From Emiliania huxleyi CCMP1516 (Eukaryota; Haptophyta; Isochrysidales; Noelaerhabdaceae), in NCBI RefSeq assembly GCF_000372725.1, contig NW_005200204.1, forward strand, positions 113,132 to 177,131: a stretch of DNA of 64,000 nucleotides, in the 5' to 3' direction. The notes under the pieces are model-generated. The model made no database searches and was not told where the DNA came from. It saw only the letters and a program-made list of their open reading frames with translations. The translations under genes were made by a program, and so were the position numbers. Below are positions 60,421-64,000 of this stretch, in pieces. The stretch's first letter is position 1. The number at the start of each line of letters is the position of its first letter.

Positions 60421-60833
60421 GCGGGAAGCTAGTGCTCGACTGGCGAGGTACTCGCCTCTTCGGGGTTTTTGTCTAGCCGAGGATGCTGGGGCGAGCCTGG
60501 CGAGCAGCGTTCAGCTGTCCACAGCCTACTCGTAGAAGGCAAGGGTCGCGGAGGAAAAAAATTTTTTTGACACATTGGACACATTTGTATTTCTGGCGCC
60601 TTGGAGTACTGGGGGGGGGCGACAGGGAGGATGTGGCCCTGAGTTATGTGTACGCCAACTCAGGGTGTGTGGCAGCAAGCTGGCTGTGTGTCTTGTGAGC
60701 CTGTTTTGTGTCTGTGTGTCGCTCGTGCGTGTCGTCATCATCTATCTGTCTAGCGTCCACCCATACCGCGTTGGTGTCCAGTCCGAGCCTGGCTGTTCTT
60801 TACCTTTCTACCTACCTACCTGGACACACTCAC

Positions 60834-60914
<81 letters not shown>

Positions 60915-61149
60915 GATGACACATCGCAGACAGATATCCCGCACACCCGCCGCCCCCCCGCGCGCGGGAGGGAGGGGAGGGACAGTTTTGGTGGCAACAG
61001 AAGTCCTTCTGTGTTGCAACACCTCTCTATTTAGGATCCTCTATACACACTCCGCTCCGTGCGTGACACGGGGGCGCGGAAGTGCACGCCGCCGCGGGCG
61101 AAACTGACGCGCCCTCGGTGGCCCCCAACGCGGCTCTGGCGGCTCTAGC
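60421..61149. other. intergenic region with (TC)n and dispersed repeats
   Basis: A pure TC tract lies at 60836-60912. Positions 60745-60815 carry CGTCCACCCATACCGCGTTG then CCGAGCCTGGCTGTTCTT, the inverted module of 140-215. Positions 60936-61012 match 46869-46970. A run of A then T is at 60554-60569. No gene is seen before the start at 61150. Confidence 0.8.
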
Positions 61150-64000
61150 ATGGCGGCGTCGCGGGTGGTGGCCTGGTCGCTGCTCGTCGCGGCCGTCGCT
61201 TCGATCGATCTCTCCCTGCTGGCTGCCCGGCCCGCCGGCAGCTTCGCCGGCAGCGCCGACATGCTGGCGAGCGTGGTGCTGCGGCCGCCGGCCGGCCAGC
61301 CCCACTCTGGCCGGGGCATCGTGTGCTACCGCAACCTGGAGAGGCTACAGCGCGGCGAGTGCGTCGCGGTCCGGCTGGACTCCCCCGGCGCCACGGCCGG
61401 CCCTCCGCCGCAGCTCAGCTTTGGCCCTGCAGCCGCATTGCCCGGCCGCGCAGCATACATGGCGCTCGCGGCCCTCGGCGAGTCGACCGCGCTGCTGTGC
61501 TACACCGAGGTTCCTGAGACGCATGTCGCGCCCCGACGCGTCCGCTGCACCTCCCTCCGCGTCTATGGCGCGGCGGGCTCCCTCCTCGTCGAGGTGTCGT
61601 CCGCCGAGCCGCTCATCGCGACCTCCCACTCGGCGGGCTTCCTCACGGCGTCATCGCACGGATCGCTCGCGCCCGACGCCATGGTCATCTGCTACCGCGA
61701 CTACACCACCGCGGGGACGGGCGCGTGCCAGGCGATTCGCACCTCGGGGTGCGACGACCGCTCTCCGCTCCGGCTCTGCCGGCTGCGCGCGTCGCCCGCC
61801 TCCTACCTCACGACGCCAAACGCGGCGCTGTTTGTCCGGCGCGTGATGACCGTGCGCGAGGGGCTCGGGCTGGTCTGCTACCGGCTGTACGGGGTCCCTT
61901 CCCAGTCTGCCTGCGACGCGCTCTCCGTCGGCGCCGACGGGCCCGTTGGCCTGAGCGCAAGCCGGCGGATTTTTGTGGAGGGCGCCGCCACGCCGCTGTC
62001 GCTGCTTCCCGTCGCGTCGCTCGGCGGGGCTGTCGGCCAGCACATCGCGCTGCTCCTGACTTGCGCCGCCGTGGCCAGGCTCGAGGTGCGCTCCTCGACC
62101 GACGTCATCGTGCAAGACCAGTCGCTCGGAGGCGCGCTTCCCGCCTGCCGCCAGTATGTCAGCGGCAGCGGCATCCCGTTTGGCGGGCTTGCGTCGACTC
62201 CCGTGTCGCTCGAGACGAGCCTCGACCCTGCCTCCTCGGGGGGGTTGGGTGCAATCCTCTCTTGTGTCCAGCCGGGCGCGGCGGACCAGATCCTCGTGAC
62301 CGCACCCGTCACGTGCCACCTCTACGAGACTCCGCAGACGCTTGACCAGGCCGCACGCCTCGGCGACTCGCCCATGGTGCCGCCGATCGTACTGAGCGAG
62401 CAAGCGCTGCGTGCCATCATGCTCTCCGAGGTGGAGCTTGGGGAAGGCGTGCACCTCGCTTGCGTCCTAGAGAGGGTTGGTGGCCCTTCTGGAGCGCGCA
62501 GGCCTGTGTGCTCCGCCGTATCCCTCCGCTGGGCCGTGCCGCCCTCGCCGCCGGCGGCACCTTCGCCGCCGTCGTACCCGCCGTCACCGCCGTCGTACCC
62601 GCCGGCGCCCCCGCCCCCGCCGCCGCTCCCGCCCTTCAGTCCGGGTACCGACCTCGTCTGCTACCTTCGCTTTGGCCTCCGTGTCAACGCCAAGGGGGAG
62701 AACCTGCGCGGCCGCGTGGAGGCGGCGCTCCGTGGCTTGCTGGCCGACATTCTGGCCGATATTGCGGGTGAGATGGACGTGTCGGAGGGGTGGGCGGGAA
62801 CGCTGAGCGTCCTGATCAACGTGCCATCCACATCCGTCGGCGAAGGCATCGCACGTCTCGACGATGAAGGATTCGAAGGCTCTCTCTCCGCGGCGGTGGG
62901 CTTGCCCTTTGGAAGTATCGTGCTCGTGGCCCCGCCGAGCGGTGGATGCGTCGCGGCGGACAGCTCGCCCCCGCCGCCGCCCTCGCCATTGTTCATCGTC
63001 GACCTACCGGCGTCGCCGCCGTCACCGCCGTCGCCGCCATCACCTCCGCCGTCGCCGCCGTCGCCGCCGTCGCCGCCGTCGCCGCCGCCGCAGGCGCCCG
63101 GGACCGACGAGGGGCAGGACGCAGACAAGGCCGGACTGCCAGACTGGCTCTGGCTGCTCCTACTCCTCCTCTTGGAGCTCTTGCTTCTCGCTGTGGCCTA
63201 CCATATGGACAGGACTGATGACCTGCAGACAGAGCAGAACGTCGCCAGAGAGCTCCCGCCCGCCTTCCCCTCCGCTCCCAGCATCACACCCTCTCCGCCG
63301 CCCTCTCCGCCGGCCATCGGAGAGCCACTTGCGCGGGATGACGGCGCCGCTCCGTGCTCCACGCTGCCGTTATTACTATCTGGGCCGGTCGCAGCCTCGG
63401 GTCCGAGGGCCCGGTTCCCGCGCTTCTGGTTGCTCTGTCCTCCCCCACGGTGGTCGTCCACGAGTTGGGGTTCCCGCTCTCGGGCCTTTTTGTTGCTGCC
63501 CCGCCCCGACTGGTTCCGTCGCACGTGGCTCGTCAAGGCGCTCTTCTCCTCGGTGTACGCACACGGCCTTGCCGTCGCAACGTACGAGGCGGCCGTGTAC
63601 GGGAATAGCGGCTCGAGCCGTGTCTCTGCGCCGAGCGTGATTGCGGCCGCTTTTGCGTCGGCTGCCTGGGCGGTCGCTATGCAGTGGCTCGCCGCGGTGC
63701 TCTTTATCCAGTGCCGGCGCGCGGCGGATGTGCTACAGTCCAGGCTCATCGAGGTATCCTTCGCCCCGCGCGATGAGGCCGCAGACCGCCGCGTGGGAGT
63801 TCGCGCCGTGGCGCAGCACGTGGGTGGACCCGGCGCGGACCGCACTCGTCTCAGCCTGGTGCGGAGTGATGGGCAGGTGGAGTCCCTCGACGTCGAGCGG
63901 ACCTCAGGGAGGGCCGCATCGCGCCCACCAAACACCTCGGATGACGAGGCCCGAGAGCTGCTGCGCGACCAGCTGCACGCCAAGGACTGGGGTGCTGCCG
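61150..64000 (+). CDS. large pherophorin-like surface protein with CYR repeats (partial, runs off window)
   Basis: One uninterrupted frame of 950 codons with no stop before the window edge. A signal peptide (MAASRVVAWSLLVAAVASID) is followed by about seven loosely repeated modules, each with a hydrophobic strand and a Cys near its start: GIVCYRNLERLQRGECVAV, MVICYRDYTTAGTGACQAIR, LGLVCYRLYGVPSQSACDAL, LGAILSCVQPG, VHLACVLERVG and TDLVCYLRFGLRVNAKGE. Two proline-rich stalks follow (YPPSPPSYPPAPPPPPPLPP at about 62579 and a SPPSPPSPP run at about 63010-63090), resembling volvocine pherophorin/extensin spacers. Then come a leucine-rich transmembrane helix (WLWLLLLLLLELLLLAVAYH) and a region with further hydrophobic helices (ASAAWAVAMQWLAAVLFIQC). 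The family is not known to me. The end of the gene and any channel-like domain lie outside the window. Confidence 0.75.
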   Translation, partial: MAASRVVAWSLLVAAVASIDLSLLAARPAGSFAGSADMLASVVLRPPAGQPHSGRGIVCYRNLERLQRGECVAVRLDSPGATAGPPPQLSFGPAAALPGRAAYMALAALGESTALLCYTEVPETHVAPRRVRCTSLRVYGAAGSLLVEVSSAEPLIATSHSAGFLTASSHGSLAPDAMVICYRDYTTAGTGACQAIRTSGCDDRSPLRLCRLRASPASYLTTPNAALFVRRVMTVREGLGLVCYRLYGVPSQSACDALSVGADGPVGLSASRRIFVEGAATPLSLLPVASLGGAVGQHIALLLTCAAVARLEVRSSTDVIVQDQSLGGALPACRQYVSGSGIPFGGLASTPVSLETSLDPASSGGLGAILSCVQPGAADQILVTAPVTCHLYETPQTLDQAARLGDSPMVPPIVLSEQALRAIMLSEVELGEGVHLACVLERVGGPSGARRPVCSAVSLRWAVPPSPPAAPSPPSYPPSPPSYPPAPPPPPPLPPFSPGTDLVCYLRFGLRVNAKGENLRGRVEAALRGLLADILADIAGEMDVSEGWAGTLSVLINVPSTSVGEGIARLDDEGFEGSLSAAVGLPFGSIVLVAPPSGGCVAADSSPPPPPSPLFIVDLPASPPSPPSPPSPPPSPPSPPSPPSPPPQAPGTDEGQDADKAGLPDWLWLLLLLLLELLLLAVAYHMDRTDDLQTEQNVARELPPAFPSAPSITPSPPPSPPAIGEPLARDDGAAPCSTLPLLLSGPVAASGPRARFPRFWLLCPPPRWSSTSWGSRSRAFLLLPRPDWFRRTWLVKALFSSVYAHGLAVATYEAAVYGNSGSSRVSAPSVIAAAFASAAWAVAMQWLAAVLFIQCRRAADVLQSRLIEVSFAPRDEAADRRVGVRAVAQHVGGPGADRTRLSLVRSDGQVESLDVERTSGRAASRPPNTSDDEARELLRDQLHAKDWGAA

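Overview
The window is nuclear DNA of a GC-rich (about 65% by eye) unicellular alga, most likely a haptophyte of the Emiliania/Gephyrocapsa/Isochrysis kind. The grounds are a fucoxanthin-chlorophyll type light-harvesting gene, short introns with many GC-AG boundaries, TTAGGG-type telomeric units, dense microsatellites, and a gene mix of eukaryotic housekeeping, secreted and membrane proteins on both strands. The species is inferred. One 100-N assembly gap lies at 47653-47752. Exons were joined by hand from reading frames and splice signals, so CDS spans are gene spans that include introns.

Layout. 1-8 kb: a putative secreted protein, a METTL21-type protein methyltransferase, a second small secreted protein, an SPFH/vault-like protein and an RCC1 remnant. 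8-21 kb: a CANIN/SLF2-like gene, a RING-LRR protein, a truncated exostosin with a Cys-rich module, a 5-hmdU-kinase-helical-domain (thymine hypermodification) gene and a convergent sulfatase. 21-30 kb: a foldback element nested in a dispersed repeat, a UFD1-UBX fusion, NUDCD3 carrying a telomeric insertion, a voltage-sensor-like membrane protein and a RING-H2 protein. 30-40 kb: a U-box ligase with QHN repeats, a 5'-truncated SDF-family glutamate/dicarboxylate transporter, then a 624-bp inverted duplication around an LLPH-like gene and an LHC gene. 40-64 kb: an IGHMBP2-like helicase, an alkaline phosphatase with an inserted domain, an SDR-ankyrin fusion, a calcium-activated nucleotidase (CANT1), a myristoylated small ORF, a polytopic membrane protein, a half-length antiporter fused to a WW domain, a plastid ABC1 kinase, a frameshifted 2OG oxygenase, and a large proline-rich surface protein running off the right edge.

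The genes do not form an operon-like pathway. Loose themes are nutrient and surface biochemistry (sulfatase, alkaline phosphatase, nucleotidase, exostosin, pherophorin-like protein), ubiquitin and chaperone functions (RING, U-box, UFD1-UBX, NUDCD3), nucleic acid enzymes (helicase, CANIN, thymine-modification type) and plastid function (LHC, ABC1K).

The most unusual signals are genome-structural. Short repeat motifs recur inside introns of unrelated genes, and the introns are often bounded by direct repeats and use GC donors (introner-like). A bidirectional promoter with both first exons was copied in inverted orientation, and one copy later received a MITE, so empty and filled sites are both visible. 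A telomeric tract sits between 26-bp direct repeats exactly at a splice donor. An 886-bp foldback element is inserted in a dispersed repeat.
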